DNA of 64,000 bases from Pontixanthobacter aestiaquae (GTDB taxonomy: Bacteria > Pseudomonadota > Alphaproteobacteria > Sphingomonadales > Sphingomonadaceae). Below the pieces are notes generated by a model. The model saw only the letters and a program-made list of their open reading frames with translations, was not told the origin of the DNA and ran no database searches. The stretch spans positions 1,993,001 through 2,057,000 of the forward strand of contig NZ_WTYZ01000001.1 in NCBI RefSeq assembly GCF_009827455.1. Reading direction: 5' to 3'. Below are positions 25,030 through 33,823 of this stretch, in pieces. The translations under genes were made by a program, and so were the position numbers. Position 1 is the first letter of the stretch, and each line of letters starts with the position of its first letter.

Positions 25030-26996
25030 TGCGTAACCCGCAATTCACCCACGTCTTTAGCGATTTCTTGGAATGCCGTGTTCAACTGAGCCGCATTGGC
25101 TGCCGGGAACGCGCTGTCAGTCGAGGCACAGCTCTCCAGATTGTCGGTAAGGGCGGATGCGAAAGCAATAACCCAAACGCGAATACCCTTTGCTTTCGCT
25201 GCCTGACACACAGCCAAGAACCGTGCGCTATGACGATCTCTTTGATTGGAATAGCCATTATCGGTAACCCGACGATCGTGCCATTCAACACCATAGGCAG
25301 TCTGGCCGCCGGTGGTTGGTGACATCTGGCCATCGGTCATGAAAATGATGTGCCGCGCAACTGCACCGCCGTTCGAGGGCGACGTATTCACGTTCGCTTG
25401 AAATATCCCAGATGGCGATGACAGGCGCGCTCCCCATATCATACCGATGTCGTGATATGTCGATCCTTGGGTCCTTAGCGAGTCGGCATATGCATCGAAC
25501 TCGTCTTCAGTCATTGTGGTCAACAGCTGGCTCGCTATCGGGCAAGAACCGCCAGTCGCTCTGCCATAATCGCTGGTCGACGCACTCGAGTAATATCTGT
25601 TCGTTGAGTCCGTGGTCCTGTAATAAGAAATTTCCGGCCACATGGGTCGCCATTTGGATTGGTTAGTGCCGACCGGAGCGGTGTCGATATCAAGGTCACG
25701 AGCATTCGCAGGGCTAATGCCGTCGGTCGACGAATAGCTGAAGGTGTCCTCCGCTACCGTGTCGCGCTCCTGAATGCAGCCCGCCCAGGTTGAAGACTGG
25801 TTCGCACCATCAGTGCCTGTAGGCGTATTGACGGCCGAAAACGTCTTAAACACGGAAGTATCGTAGTCGACGGCTTTATATTCCCATTTGTCAAACACCG
25901 TGGTGGTGACAGTTTCGTATGTGGGATCTTCGGTAGCGATCTGCACACTGTCCTGCGAACGCTCTTGTGTGCGAACAATGATGTAGAACTGCCTGTTGGC
26001 GTATTTGTAACAATCATAGTCACGGCGCCGCTGCAATTGCGACGTCGTGGTGGTAGTCACCCGCTGGCCCTGACTATTGATTTCCTGCGTGGTATTCGTC
26101 GTTGTACCACCGTAGTTGCTCCATGACGTGTCCGATGGACGCGCGTTATTGCAATCCCTCTTCTTTCTGTACCTCACACCATTGTGATAGTACCACGGAC
26201 CCGAAGTGACATCGGAAACGCTGTTGTCAGAGGTGTAGACAGGATCTTCCCAACCGGTCTGATTGCCTGTTGGATTCTCTTCAACTTCGTAAACCGCCTC
26301 ACGCGATTGATAAGTCCACTGATCGACTAGATAATTGGGGTCTAGATCGTACAGTAAACGGCCTACATTCACCGACGAGCTGTAAGGAACGAAACCGTAG
26401 CGGACACGAGAATTGCCGCCCGACTGTGCGGTCGATACCGTGTCGTAAAAGTCCTTCATCGCGACGCGCAGAGCCTGGATGCGTGTTTGAGTGCCATCCA
26501 GATCCCAGCCCATCGATCCGGTCGTGTCGAGCACCATTACAACATCGCTGTTTCCCAGCGACATCGATGCCGAGCAATCCACGGACAGGTTGAAGCGTTC
26601 GAAACCGAAAAGGCGCATCACAACCGTATTCAGCCGGGTTGACGCAACGCCATCGATTGTACTGCCGTCATCTTGAGTGGTTGTGCTAAAAGATGTCTGT
26701 GTGGTGCCTTCGCCGGCCTCGTCAAAATTGGTATCGAAGAAATTATCTGCTTGGGCTTTCGCTGCTGTGGTATAGCCGCTTTCAGTTACCGCACGGCGGC
26801 CCGCAAGCACACCCGCATCGCAAGCGTTCTGGAGCCGGTTTTGAACCATATATGCGCGCGAGACATCAACGCCGCCACCGACCATGCCGGCCATAGCGAC
26901 CATTCCGATCGCTGCCATTGGCATGATGTTGCCACGGATGTCATGAAGGAAACGCATCACGCCGCGCAATGAATTCGCTGATTTCATTTTCGACAT
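25026..26996 (-). CDS. VWA-domain TadG-like protein, cassette A first gene
   Basis: About 656 residues. N-terminal DIRGNIMPMAAIGMVAMAG is the TadG-like (putative Flp pilus-assembly) segment with one TM helix, followed by VDVSRAYMVQNRLQNACDA. A von Willebrand A domain begins with the MIDAS motif DTTGSMGW (Asp157); the second part has HIIFMTDGQMSP and IRVWVIAFAS. A Thr/Tyr/Arg-rich insert with several cysteines lies between the MIDAS strand and later VWA elements. ATG choices are 26996, 27017 or a TTG at 27023. Likely anchored with its VWA domain outside, for adhesion or pilus display (inference). The gene is paralogous to the divergent one at 27141. Confidence 0.83.
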   Translation of the reverse strand: MSKMKSANSLRGVMRFLHDIRGNIMPMAAIGMVAMAGMVGGGVDVSRAYMVQNRLQNACDAGVLAGRRAVTESGYTTAAKAQADNFFDTNFDEAGEGTTQTSFSTTTQDDGSTIDGVASTRLNTVVMRLFGFERFNLSVDCSASMSLGNSDVVMVLDTTGSMGWDLDGTQTRIQALRVAMKDFYDTVSTAQSGGNSRVRYGFVPYSSSVNVGRLLYDLDPNYLVDQWTYQSREAVYEVEENPTGNQTGWEDPVYTSDNSVSDVTSGPWYYHNGVRYRKKRDCNNARPSDTSWSNYGGTTTNTTQEINSQGQRVTTTTTSQLQRRRDYDCYKYANRQFYIIVRTQERSQDSVQIATEDPTYETVTTTVFDKWEYKAVDYDTSVFKTFSAVNTPTGTDGANQSSTWAGCIQERDTVAEDTFSYSSTDGISPANARDLDIDTAPVGTNQSKWRPMWPEISYYRTTDSTNRYYSSASTSDYGRATGGSCPIASQLLTTMTEDEFDAYADSLRTQGSTYHDIGMIWGARLSSPSGIFQANVNTSPSNGGAVARHIIFMTDGQMSPTTGGQTAYGVEWHDRRVTDNGYSNQRDRHSARFLAVCQAAKAKGIRVWVIAFASALTDNLESCASTDSAFPAANAAQLNTAFQEIAKDVGELRVTQ

Positions 26997-27023
26997 AGAG
27001 ATTTGGCCCCATTGCATAGACAA

Positions 27024-27140
27024 AGCGGATTAGAGCCGAGGAATTAACAAATTCTAAAATGGCGACCGCGTTCACATCATGCGAAATTGTTGATCCAGCA
27101 TTAACCATCGGCGTTTACCGCAACGCTACGCCTGGACGCT
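27024..27140. promoter_or_regulatory. Divergent promoter region between the two VWA/TadE cassettes
   Basis: This 117-bp gap must contain the promoters of both three-gene cassettes. It holds TTAACCAT at 27101-27108, identical to the CtrA half site described in Caulobacter, and TTAA-N7-TAAA at 27044-27058, one mismatch from the full TTAA-N7-TTAA site. An inverted repeat GAATT-AACA-AATTC spans 27041-27054. CtrA control of pilus genes would fit alphaproteobacterial practice, but the assignment is by motif only. Confidence 0.45.
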
Positions 27141-29060
27141 ATGCGCTGTTCGATGTTCGAAGCAGATGCCAACACTGACAGAGCAGTAGGATTGCTACGC
27201 CGTCTCGCCAAAGACCGGTCAGGCAACACGCTCGCCTTGATAGCAGCGGCCATTGTGCCGCTGCTCGGCATGGTTGGTAGCGGGGTCGATATGGGCCGCG
27301 CCTATTTGGCATCCAGCCGGTTACAGGCTGCGTGTGACGCTGGAGTTTTAGCTGCGCGGAAAAAGCTCGGAACCGAAGCTCCAGTAACCGGCGCAATTTC
27401 GCCAGAGGTTGCAGAGGTCGGCCAGAGATTCTTTAACCTCAATTTCAGCTCAGGGGCGTACGGGTCGGAAAACCGGCAGTTCGTAATGACGCTGGAAAAT
27501 GACTACGCCATAAGTGGCGACGCCGGAGTCAGCGTCCCTACCAGCGTGATGACGATTTTCGGATTCACCGAAATACCAATCAAGGTCGATTGTGAGGCGC
27601 TTCTGAGCGTTCGCAATCTGGATGTGATGATGGTGCTTGATGTTACTGGCTCCATGAGACACACAAATTCCGGTGACTCCATGTCGCGAATGGAGAGTTT
27701 GAAATCGGTCATTCGCAGCTTCCATGCGCAGCTGGAGAACGCCAAAGCGCCCGATAGCGATATCCGCTACGGGTTTGTGCCTTACGCCACCAACGTCAAT
27801 GTGGGCCATCTGCTCGAAAATGGCTGGGTGACCAGCGACTGGACATACCAGTCGCGTGTTGTCGACGGTAGCGAAAACTATTGGGGCCCGAAGACAACCA
27901 ACGAGAACTGGCGAGATGTGAGCGGTGACGTTTCGGCTGCTCAGGAAGAATCACGGTATGCGGCGACATACACAGCGAGCGTTGACAATTCCGGTACTTG
28001 GAGTTGTCCGCAAAGCACTCCTGCAAGCACATACAGCTCCTACACGGAAATCATTTCAACGGAAACGACGACCGATTCCAACGGCAACGAAGTTGTTACT
28101 GAAAATCGCCGATTAACCCAGAACGGCAAAACATATTGGCAGTCGCTCGAAGGACAAGAATGCGTTGTCAGATCTCAAGAGTACACGAATTACGTGCGCA
28201 CCTATGACCGCGTGACGCGGCAAGCGGAACAGCAACGATCAGTGTATGAGTATCGCCCTGTCGATCTTAAAGTCGCCGCATGGCGCTCCAAGCTCGATGG
28301 CTGCATCGAGGAACGCGCAACAACCGAAATCGCCGACTATAACAATGTCGATCTCGCTCAGAATTTGGACTTGGACATCGATACGGTCCCAACCCGCGGC
28401 GACCCTTCTACGCAGTGGCGGCCGTCCAATCCTGGCGTCATTTATGCCCGGTCATTCAACTCGGGTGGAGCAGGCTCGTTCACGCCAGAGACGGTCAGGT
28501 CTTCGCAGAATTTTGCGAACACTGGCACGTGGTGGTTTTCCGATTGCCCGGCGAAAGCGCAAAAACTTTCCGTGATGGATGAGGACGAACTAAACACATA
28601 TCTTGCGACACTCGCCCCCTACGGCGCAACCTACCATGATATCGGGATGATTTGGGGCGCGCGGCTGATTTCCCCAACAGGGCTTTTCGCAGCAGAAAAT
28701 GCGGATACGAATGGTGCTGAACGCGGGCGGCACCTGATCTTTCTGACAGACGGCCAGACGGAGCCATATGACATGGCATACGGAGCCTATGGCGTCGAAG
28801 GATTGGACCGGAGGCGCTGGAGTCCTTCTTCACCGATTTCACTGGCCGAGACGGTCGAAGCACGTTTCGGTGTGGCCTGCTCCGAAGTCAAAAAACGCAA
28901 CGTCACGGTTTGGGTGATCGCATTCGGCACAAATCTGAACCAGGCGATGTTAGATTGCGCAGGCAACGGCCAATATTTCGAGGCCGGCAACGCCGAAGAC
29001 CTCAATGCTGCGTTCTCTGCGATTGCCAAATCTATTGGTGATCTGAGGATCTCCGAATGA
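27141..29060 (+). CDS. VWA-domain TadG-like protein, cassette B first gene
   Basis: A 639-residue paralogue of the divergent gene ending at 25026. It has DRSGNTLALIAAAIVPLLG as the TadG-like TM segment, VDMGRAYLASSRLQAACDAG, and a VWA domain with MIDAS DVTGSMRH (Asp167), RYGFVPYATNVNVG, HLIFLTDGQTEP and VTVWVIAFGT. Shared phrases such as TYHDIGMIWGARL show recent common origin with cassette A. The middle insert differs most. ATG at 27141, with another four codons later. The stop overlaps the next gene as ATGA. Expected location: inner membrane anchor with external VWA domain. Confidence 0.84.
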   Translation: MRCSMFEADANTDRAVGLLRRLAKDRSGNTLALIAAAIVPLLGMVGSGVDMGRAYLASSRLQAACDAGVLAARKKLGTEAPVTGAISPEVAEVGQRFFNLNFSSGAYGSENRQFVMTLENDYAISGDAGVSVPTSVMTIFGFTEIPIKVDCEALLSVRNLDVMMVLDVTGSMRHTNSGDSMSRMESLKSVIRSFHAQLENAKAPDSDIRYGFVPYATNVNVGHLLENGWVTSDWTYQSRVVDGSENYWGPKTTNENWRDVSGDVSAAQEESRYAATYTASVDNSGTWSCPQSTPASTYSSYTEIISTETTTDSNGNEVVTENRRLTQNGKTYWQSLEGQECVVRSQEYTNYVRTYDRVTRQAEQQRSVYEYRPVDLKVAAWRSKLDGCIEERATTEIADYNNVDLAQNLDLDIDTVPTRGDPSTQWRPSNPGVIYARSFNSGGAGSFTPETVRSSQNFANTGTWWFSDCPAKAQKLSVMDEDELNTYLATLAPYGATYHDIGMIWGARLISPTGLFAAENADTNGAERGRHLIFLTDGQTEPYDMAYGAYGVEGLDRRRWSPSSPISLAETVEARFGVACSEVKKRNVTVWVIAFGTNLNQAMLDCAGNGQYFEAGNAEDLNAAFSAIAKSIGDLRISE

Positions 29061-29644
29061 TCACCATGGTCGTCGATAAATTGCGCCGCAATCAAGAGGG
29101 CGTTTCGGTTGTCGAGTTTGCGATGATCGCACCCGTCTTGTGCATGATGATGCTCGGTATGTTCGACATGGCGTATAACATGTACGCCAACCAGATGTTG
29201 CACGGGGCTGTGCAAGAGGCCGCCCGCGATTCCACATTGGAGGGCGCAACCGAGGCGAGTCTAGATGCTTCTGTGACGAACGCTGTGAATGATGTTGTCG
29301 GTGGGGCAACGATGACGTTCAACCGCAAAGCCTATGCCAGCTTCTCCGCAGTCGCGCAGGAAGAAGATTACACCGACATCAACAATGACGGTACATGCAA
29401 TGATGGTGAACCGTTTGAAGACGCCAACCGAAATGGCATCTGGGATTCCGATCAGGGAGAAGCCGGGAATGGCGGCGCACGCGACGCGATACTTTACGAA
29501 GTGAGCATCAGATATGCCCGCGCATTTCCTATCGCTCCCTTCATCGGCATTTCTCCCTTTCACGAGACCACCGCTACGACCGTGCTGCGCAACCAGCCGT
29601 TTGACGGCGCGATAGACCGAACCACCACAGGAAATTGCGTATGA
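29057..29644 (+). CDS. TadE-like pseudopilin, cassette B second gene
   Basis: A 195-residue TadE-family protein. NQEGVSVVEFAMIAPVLCMM is the charged N-terminus and TM helix with the conserved Glu, then NQMLHGAVQEAARDS. As in the cassette A homologue there is an Asp/Asn/Gly stretch (DINNDGTCNDGEPFEDANRN, then GIWDSDQG) and a GNGGARDAILYEV strand. It ends in TTTGNCV with a Cys near the C-terminus (the cassette A copy ends AGTCD). ATGA overlaps on both sides couple it to its neighbours. Confidence 0.86.
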   Translation: MITMVVDKLRRNQEGVSVVEFAMIAPVLCMMMLGMFDMAYNMYANQMLHGAVQEAARDSTLEGATEASLDASVTNAVNDVVGGATMTFNRKAYASFSAVAQEEDYTDINNDGTCNDGEPFEDANRNGIWDSDQGEAGNGGARDAILYEVSIRYARAFPIAPFIGISPFHETTATTVLRNQPFDGAIDRTTTGNCV

Positions 29645-30651
29645 GACTGCTACGCACATTCATATCGAGGCTGCGTCGCAATGAAAACGCAGTTGCTATG
29701 ACAGAGTTCGCATTGGCGACGCCCCTTGTCCTCACCGTGGGTTTATGGGGTCTTGAAACAGCAAATTTTGCGCTGATGAATATGCGCGTCAATCAGGTCG
29801 CGATGCAGATCGCGGATAACGCCTCGCGCATTGGCGACACATCAACCCTGTCTAACCAGAAGATCTATGAAAACGACATCAACGACCTGCTGCGGGGCGC
29901 GGATATTCAAGCAGGCGAGGCAATCGATCTGTACGAATATGGCCGGGTTTTCATCAGCAGCCTGCAAGTTGTTCCCGGCAGCGCCGATGACCAGCAATAT
30001 ATCGCTTGGCAAAGATGCAAGGGGAAGAAAGACACGATTTCGAGCTACGGCGATCAAGGTACGGGAACAAGTGACCCAACCTTCGTCGGGATGGGGCCGA
30101 CGGGTGAAGAAGTGGCGGCGCAAGCAGGTGACTCTGTCATGTTCATCGAAATCCAGTACGATTATGGACCTATCGTAACCGACGCTTTTCTTGCCCAACG
30201 TACGATTAGGAGCCGCGCCTCTTTCCAGGTGCGCGGTAGCCGTGACCTGTCCGAAATCTATCAACGCGATCCCGCCGACCCTGATGAAATCGCGCGCTGC
30301 GACATCTATGATTCCTACAAGGAAACGGCGCCTCCGCCGAGACCGGATACCGGCGGGTGGGATTGGGCCTTCAGCGACAGCCCGAACGTGGGTAGTGGAA
30401 GCTCATCAAGCTCGGGCGGCACCGGTGGCGGCGGAGAAGAGGGCGAAATTGCCGAAAGTAACAGCTGGTTCTGCCGGACGTTCCCTAGGTTGTGCGGCAG
30501 CAATAACAACTCAAGCGGCGGAAGCAACGGTTCCAGCGGAACCAACGGTTCCAGCGGAAACAACGGCAACGGTTCGAGCGGCGGCTTCAATGACAACGGC
30601 GAACCAGGCATATGCCACACAACCGCCAAGGACGGCTATCACTGCCACTAG
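29641..30651 (+). CDS. TadE-like protein with Ser/Gly/Asn-rich tail, cassette B third gene
   Basis: A 336-residue protein, the counterpart of the gene at 23729-24406. AMTEFALATPLVLTVGLWGL is the TM helix with the TadE Glu; NQVAMQIADNASRIGDTS and YIAWQRCKGKKD match the cassette A copy. After about residue 230 it continues about 100 residues longer: a Pro-rich turn, Ser/Gly runs, a cysteine pair in SWFCRTFPRLCGSN, repeats of NGSSG, and a His/Cys end GICHTTAKDGYHCH. The tail is low-complexity and probably extracellular. ATG at 29641 overlaps the preceding stop (ATGA). It ends 12 bp before the convergent pdhB stop. Confidence 0.8.
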   Translation: MRLLRTFISRLRRNENAVAMTEFALATPLVLTVGLWGLETANFALMNMRVNQVAMQIADNASRIGDTSTLSNQKIYENDINDLLRGADIQAGEAIDLYEYGRVFISSLQVVPGSADDQQYIAWQRCKGKKDTISSYGDQGTGTSDPTFVGMGPTGEEVAAQAGDSVMFIEIQYDYGPIVTDAFLAQRTIRSRASFQVRGSRDLSEIYQRDPADPDEIARCDIYDSYKETAPPPRPDTGGWDWAFSDSPNVGSGSSSSSGGTGGGGEEGEIAESNSWFCRTFPRLCGSNNNSSGGSNGSSGTNGSSGNNGNGSSGGFNDNGEPGICHTTAKDGYHCH

Positions 30652-30663
30652 TAACCTTTCGCA

Positions 30664-32049
30664 CTAGTCCACGTAACAGACCTTCTTCACCGCTGCGATT
30701 ATTCGCGGCGTATCGATCAGCGCGAGCTTCTCCAGGTTTGCGGCATAGGGGAGAGGCACATCCTCGTTACACACCCGCGTGACCGGGGCGTCGAGATGAT
30801 CGAACCCTTCTTCCATGCAGATCGTGGTGATCTCGGATGCGATAGAGCACACCGGCCAGCCCTCTTCCGCGATGACCAGGCGATTGGTCTTAGCCAAGCT
30901 GTCGAGAACGGCATGCTTATCCAGCGGACGCAATGTCCGCAGATCGATGACTTCAGCGTCGATGCCTTCGCCCGCCAGTTCTTCAGCAGCCTCCAGCGCC
31001 AGACCGACACCGATCGAGTAGCTAACGATGGTCACGTCAGAACCTTCACGCATGATCCGCGCCTTGCCGATCGGCAGAACGTGATCGTCAAGCTCGGGCA
31101 GCTCAAAACTGCGTCCGTACACCAGCTCGTTTTCAAGGAACACGACCGGGTCTTCGCAGCGGATCGCAGCTTTCATCAGCCCCTTGGCATCTGATGAGTC
31201 ATAGGGAGCGATAACCACAAGGCCGGGAACGCTTGCGTACCACGGGCCAAAATTCTGGCTGTGCTGTGCACCAACGCGGCTTGCGGCACCGTTGGGACCG
31301 CGGAACACCACCGGACAACGCATCTGCCCGCCCGACATGTAGTTGGTCTTCGCGGCGGAATTGATAATGTGGTCAATCGCCTGCATCGCAAAGTTGAAAG
31401 TCATAAATTCAACCACCGGACGCAAACCGCCCATCGCCGCCCCTGCCCCGATACCGGCAAAACCATATTCGGTGATCGGCGTGTCGATGACACGCTTCGG
31501 ACCGAACTCGTCGAGCAGACCCTGTGTGACTTTGTAGGCGCCTTGATATTCGGCGACTTCCTCGCCCATCACGAATACGCGTTCGTCGCGGCGCATTTCT
31601 TCCGCCATGCCATCACGCAACGCCTCGCGGACAGTCACAGTCGCCATATTGGTCCCATGTGGAATTTCAGGATCCTGCTTTGGTTCCGCTTTCACCGGCT
31701 TGGTGATTTCGGCTTTGCTTGGCTCCTGACCGACATCCTTACCCTCACCGTCCTCACCGTCCTCACCCGTTTCAGGTGCTTGCGCTGGCGCAGGGCTCTC
31801 GTCGTCACCTTCGCCATCGAGCATCGCAATCACAGTGCCAACTGCGACATTTTCGGTGCCTTCAGCCACGAGAATTTTCCCGATAGTACCTTCGTCGATG
31901 GATTCAAATTCCATCGTTGCCTTGTCGGTCTCGATCTCGGCGAGAATGTCGCCTGAGGAAACTTCGTCCCCCTCTTTGACGAGCCATTTGGCAAGCGTGC
32001 CTTCTTCCATTGTGGGCGAAAGCGCGGGCATTTTGAGTTCAATTGCCAT
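30664..32049 (-). CDS. pdhB: Pyruvate dehydrogenase E1 beta with N-terminal lipoyl domain
   Basis: Beta subunit of pyruvate dehydrogenase E1. Unlike most E1 beta chains it carries a lipoyl domain at residues 1-80 ([20 protein letters not shown]; lipoylated Lys43 in [11 protein letters not shown]), then an acidic linker rich in Asp/Gly/Glu, and the transketolase-type domain from about residue 137 ([52 protein letters not shown]). The 461-residue length fits the alphaproteobacterial form. LipA at 11270-12232 would supply the lipoyl group. It begins 3 bp after the pdhA stop, so the E1 genes are coupled. E2 (pdhC) is not in the window. Confidence 0.97.
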   Translation of the reverse strand: MAIELKMPALSPTMEEGTLAKWLVKEGDEVSSGDILAEIETDKATMEFESIDEGTIGKILVAEGTENVAVGTVIAMLDGEGDDESPAPAQAPETGEDGEDGEGKDVGQEPSKAEITKPVKAEPKQDPEIPHGTNMATVTVREALRDGMAEEMRRDERVFVMGEEVAEYQGAYKVTQGLLDEFGPKRVIDTPITEYGFAGIGAGAAMGGLRPVVEFMTFNFAMQAIDHIINSAAKTNYMSGGQMRCPVVFRGPNGAASRVGAQHSQNFGPWYASVPGLVVIAPYDSSDAKGLMKAAIRCEDPVVFLENELVYGRSFELPELDDHVLPIGKARIMREGSDVTIVSYSIGVGLALEAAEELAGEGIDAEVIDLRTLRPLDKHAVLDSLAKTNRLVIAEEGWPVCSIASEITTICMEEGFDHLDAPVTRVCNEDVPLPYAANLEKLALIDTPRIIAAVKKVCYVD

Positions 32050-32052
32050 CGC

Positions 32053-33177
32053 TCAATACTCCTCCACCAAGACATCGGTGTAGAGTTCGGACGGTTCCGG
32101 CTCGGGTGAATTTTCGGCAAAGTCAGCCGATTCCGCAACCCGTGCGCGGATCGCCTTGTCGATTGCTTTCAAGTCTTCCTCGGTTTTGCCGCGTTCGAGC
32201 AATATCTTTTTGATACCTTCGATCGGATCATGGTGATCGCGCTTTTCCTGAACTTCTTCGCGGGTCCGGTATTTCGCCGGATCGGACATGGAATGCCCGC
32301 GATAGCGATAGGTGTTGAGCTCCATCAGGACTGGACCGTTGCCGCCGCGAACATGCTCGAACGCCAGTTCAGCGGCGTTGCGAACTTCCAGAACATCCAT
32401 GCCGTTCACATCCATGCCCGGAATGCGAAAAGCTGTACCGCGGCGATAGAACTCGGTCTCTGCCGAGCTGCGCTTGACCGCAGTGCCCATTGCGTAACCG
32501 TTATTCTCGATCACAAACACAATCGGCAGCTTCCACAAAGCGGCCATGTTGAAGGTTTCATAGACCTGTCCTTGGTTGGCCGCGCCGTCGCCAAAATAAG
32601 CGAGGCAGATGCCGCCATCATCATTATATTGGTGTGCGAGCGCGAGTCCGCCACCAAGCGCAACCTGCGCCCCGACAATACCGTGTCCGCCATAAAACTT
32701 ATGCTCGGTCGAAAACATATGCATCGACCCGCCTTTGCCTTTCGAAATACCGGCTTGCCGCCCGGTCAGCTCGGCCATGATAACATTGGGATCGATACCG
32801 TAAGCCAGCATATGGCCGTGATCGCGGTAGCCGGTAATGACGCTGTCTATGTCGTTGTCGAGCGCGCTTTGCAGACCAATCGCGACCGCTTCCTGACCGA
32901 TATACAGGTGGCAGAAACCGCCAATCAAACCAAGCCCATAAAGCTGGCCGGCCTTCTCCTCAAACCGCCGGATCAGCAGCATCTGTTCGTAAAACTTCAG
33001 CAGCTCTTCGTCGCTTGCATCATAGCGCGGGGATTTCTCATGCGCATCCTGCAAACTATGCAGAACGAAATCCTCATCCGTAGCCGCAGGCTTGCTTGCC
33101 GAAGCCTTCTTGTTTGCAGCTGTCTTTGCAGGAGCTTTTTTTGCAGGCGTTTTGCGGGTCCGGGCGGGTTTTGCCAA
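32053..33177 (-). CDS. pdhA: Pyruvate dehydrogenase E1 alpha
   Basis: Thiamine-diphosphate subunit that decarboxylates pyruvate. The 374-residue chain opens with a basic Ala/Lys tail (TRKTPAKKAPAKTAANKK), then LIRRFEEKAGQLYG, GFCHLYIGQEA, YRDHGHMLA, the HGIVGAQ region, and the TPP motif GDGAANQGQVYET with NNGYAMGT. The phosphorylation-loop region RYRGHSMSDPAKYR is intact. The start is TTG at 33177 with GAGGA eight bases upstream and no alternative ATG nearby. ftsB lies 150 bp upstream on the same strand, and pdhB follows after 3 bp. Confidence 0.97.
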   Translation of the reverse strand: MAKPARTRKTPAKKAPAKTAANKKASASKPAATDEDFVLHSLQDAHEKSPRYDASDEELLKFYEQMLLIRRFEEKAGQLYGLGLIGGFCHLYIGQEAVAIGLQSALDNDIDSVITGYRDHGHMLAYGIDPNVIMAELTGRQAGISKGKGGSMHMFSTEHKFYGGHGIVGAQVALGGGLALAHQYNDDGGICLAYFGDGAANQGQVYETFNMAALWKLPIVFVIENNGYAMGTAVKRSSAETEFYRRGTAFRIPGMDVNGMDVLEVRNAAELAFEHVRGGNGPVLMELNTYRYRGHSMSDPAKYRTREEVQEKRDHHDPIEGIKKILLERGKTEEDLKAIDKAIRARVAESADFAENSPEPEPSELYTDVLVEEY

Positions 33178-33327
33178 AGCGGATAATCCTCGATTGTTTT
33201 GTAACCTAAAGGGCAGGCTGCGCGAAGTGCGCGTTGGCCATCCCTATAGGCGCAACTGCCCATCGCGTGCAACGCCTGCTGCGCACCTGCATACGAAATC
33301 CTTTACGGTATTGCGGGCTTTGCCGGC

Positions 33328-33651
33328 TTAGTCGTCAGACTTTGGCAAAGTCATGACGACTTCATCCGGATGCACCACGTTCAGATTGCGGCGCAGTTCT
33401 TCGCCGACCAGATCGGGATCAGCATGGTCCGGGTGTAGCAGGTCAACACGGTTCTTCAGTGCGTCACGCTGTTCGGAGAGAGCCGCGATTTGCGCGTGGC
33501 GTTGTTCGAGCAGTTGCGAATTTTCACCCCATGCCAGAAGTCCGCTCGGACCAGCGATCGCGAGGCCCATAAGCAGCAACAGCAAGGCAAGCGCCAGCCC
33601 CTGCGTCACCTGCTCTTTCGGCAGTGCAATCTTATGTCCCTCAACCGTCAT
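33328..33651 (-). CDS. ftsB: FtsB/DivIC-like septum formation initiator
   Basis: A 107-residue bitopic protein: short cytoplasmic N-terminus, one TM helix (LALALLLLLMGLAIAGPSG), then a periplasmic coiled coil LLEQRHAQIAALSEQRDALK and the family motif RVDLLHPDHADPDLVGEE. FtsB links FtsQ and FtsL in the divisome. The length is typical. It is upstream of pdhA on the same strand, an arrangement common in alphaproteobacteria. Confidence 0.85.
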   Translation of the reverse strand: MTVEGHKIALPKEQVTQGLALALLLLLMGLAIAGPSGLLAWGENSQLLEQRHAQIAALSEQRDALKNRVDLLHPDHADPDLVGEELRRNLNVVHPDEVVMTLPKSDD

Positions 33652-33768
33652 AATTCCCTTAGAATCATAGTTGATTCAGCGATTCAAGCTTTATCTTCAT
33701 TTATTTGCGTAGGCCGTGCTTTGCGCGGGGTCGAGTGCGCTTGCCCGAAATAGCCAAACCATCTCATC

Positions 33769-33797
33769 TTGACCGGCCCGGCAAAAGTGGTTACATA
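33769..33797 (+). promoter_or_regulatory. Candidate sigma-70-type promoter of hppD
   Basis: TTGACC at 33769-33774 and TACATA at 33792-33797 are separated by 17 bases, close to the housekeeping consensus, and lie 26 bp upstream of the chosen hppD start. No competing pair of similar quality was seen in the 172-bp gap between ftsB and hppD. Confidence 0.6.
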
Positions 33798-33823
33798 TGA
33801 AACTATATCAGATGGAGCGACAT

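Noticed and set aside
23729..30651. A complete Flp/Tad pilus locus
   Set aside because: Only VWA/TadG- and TadE-like genes are present; ATPase, TadB/C, CpaB, secretin and Flp pilin are absent.
32230..33186. 318-codon plus-strand open frame opposite pdhA
   Set aside because: Antisense to a certain E1 alpha gene; no recognisable motif.
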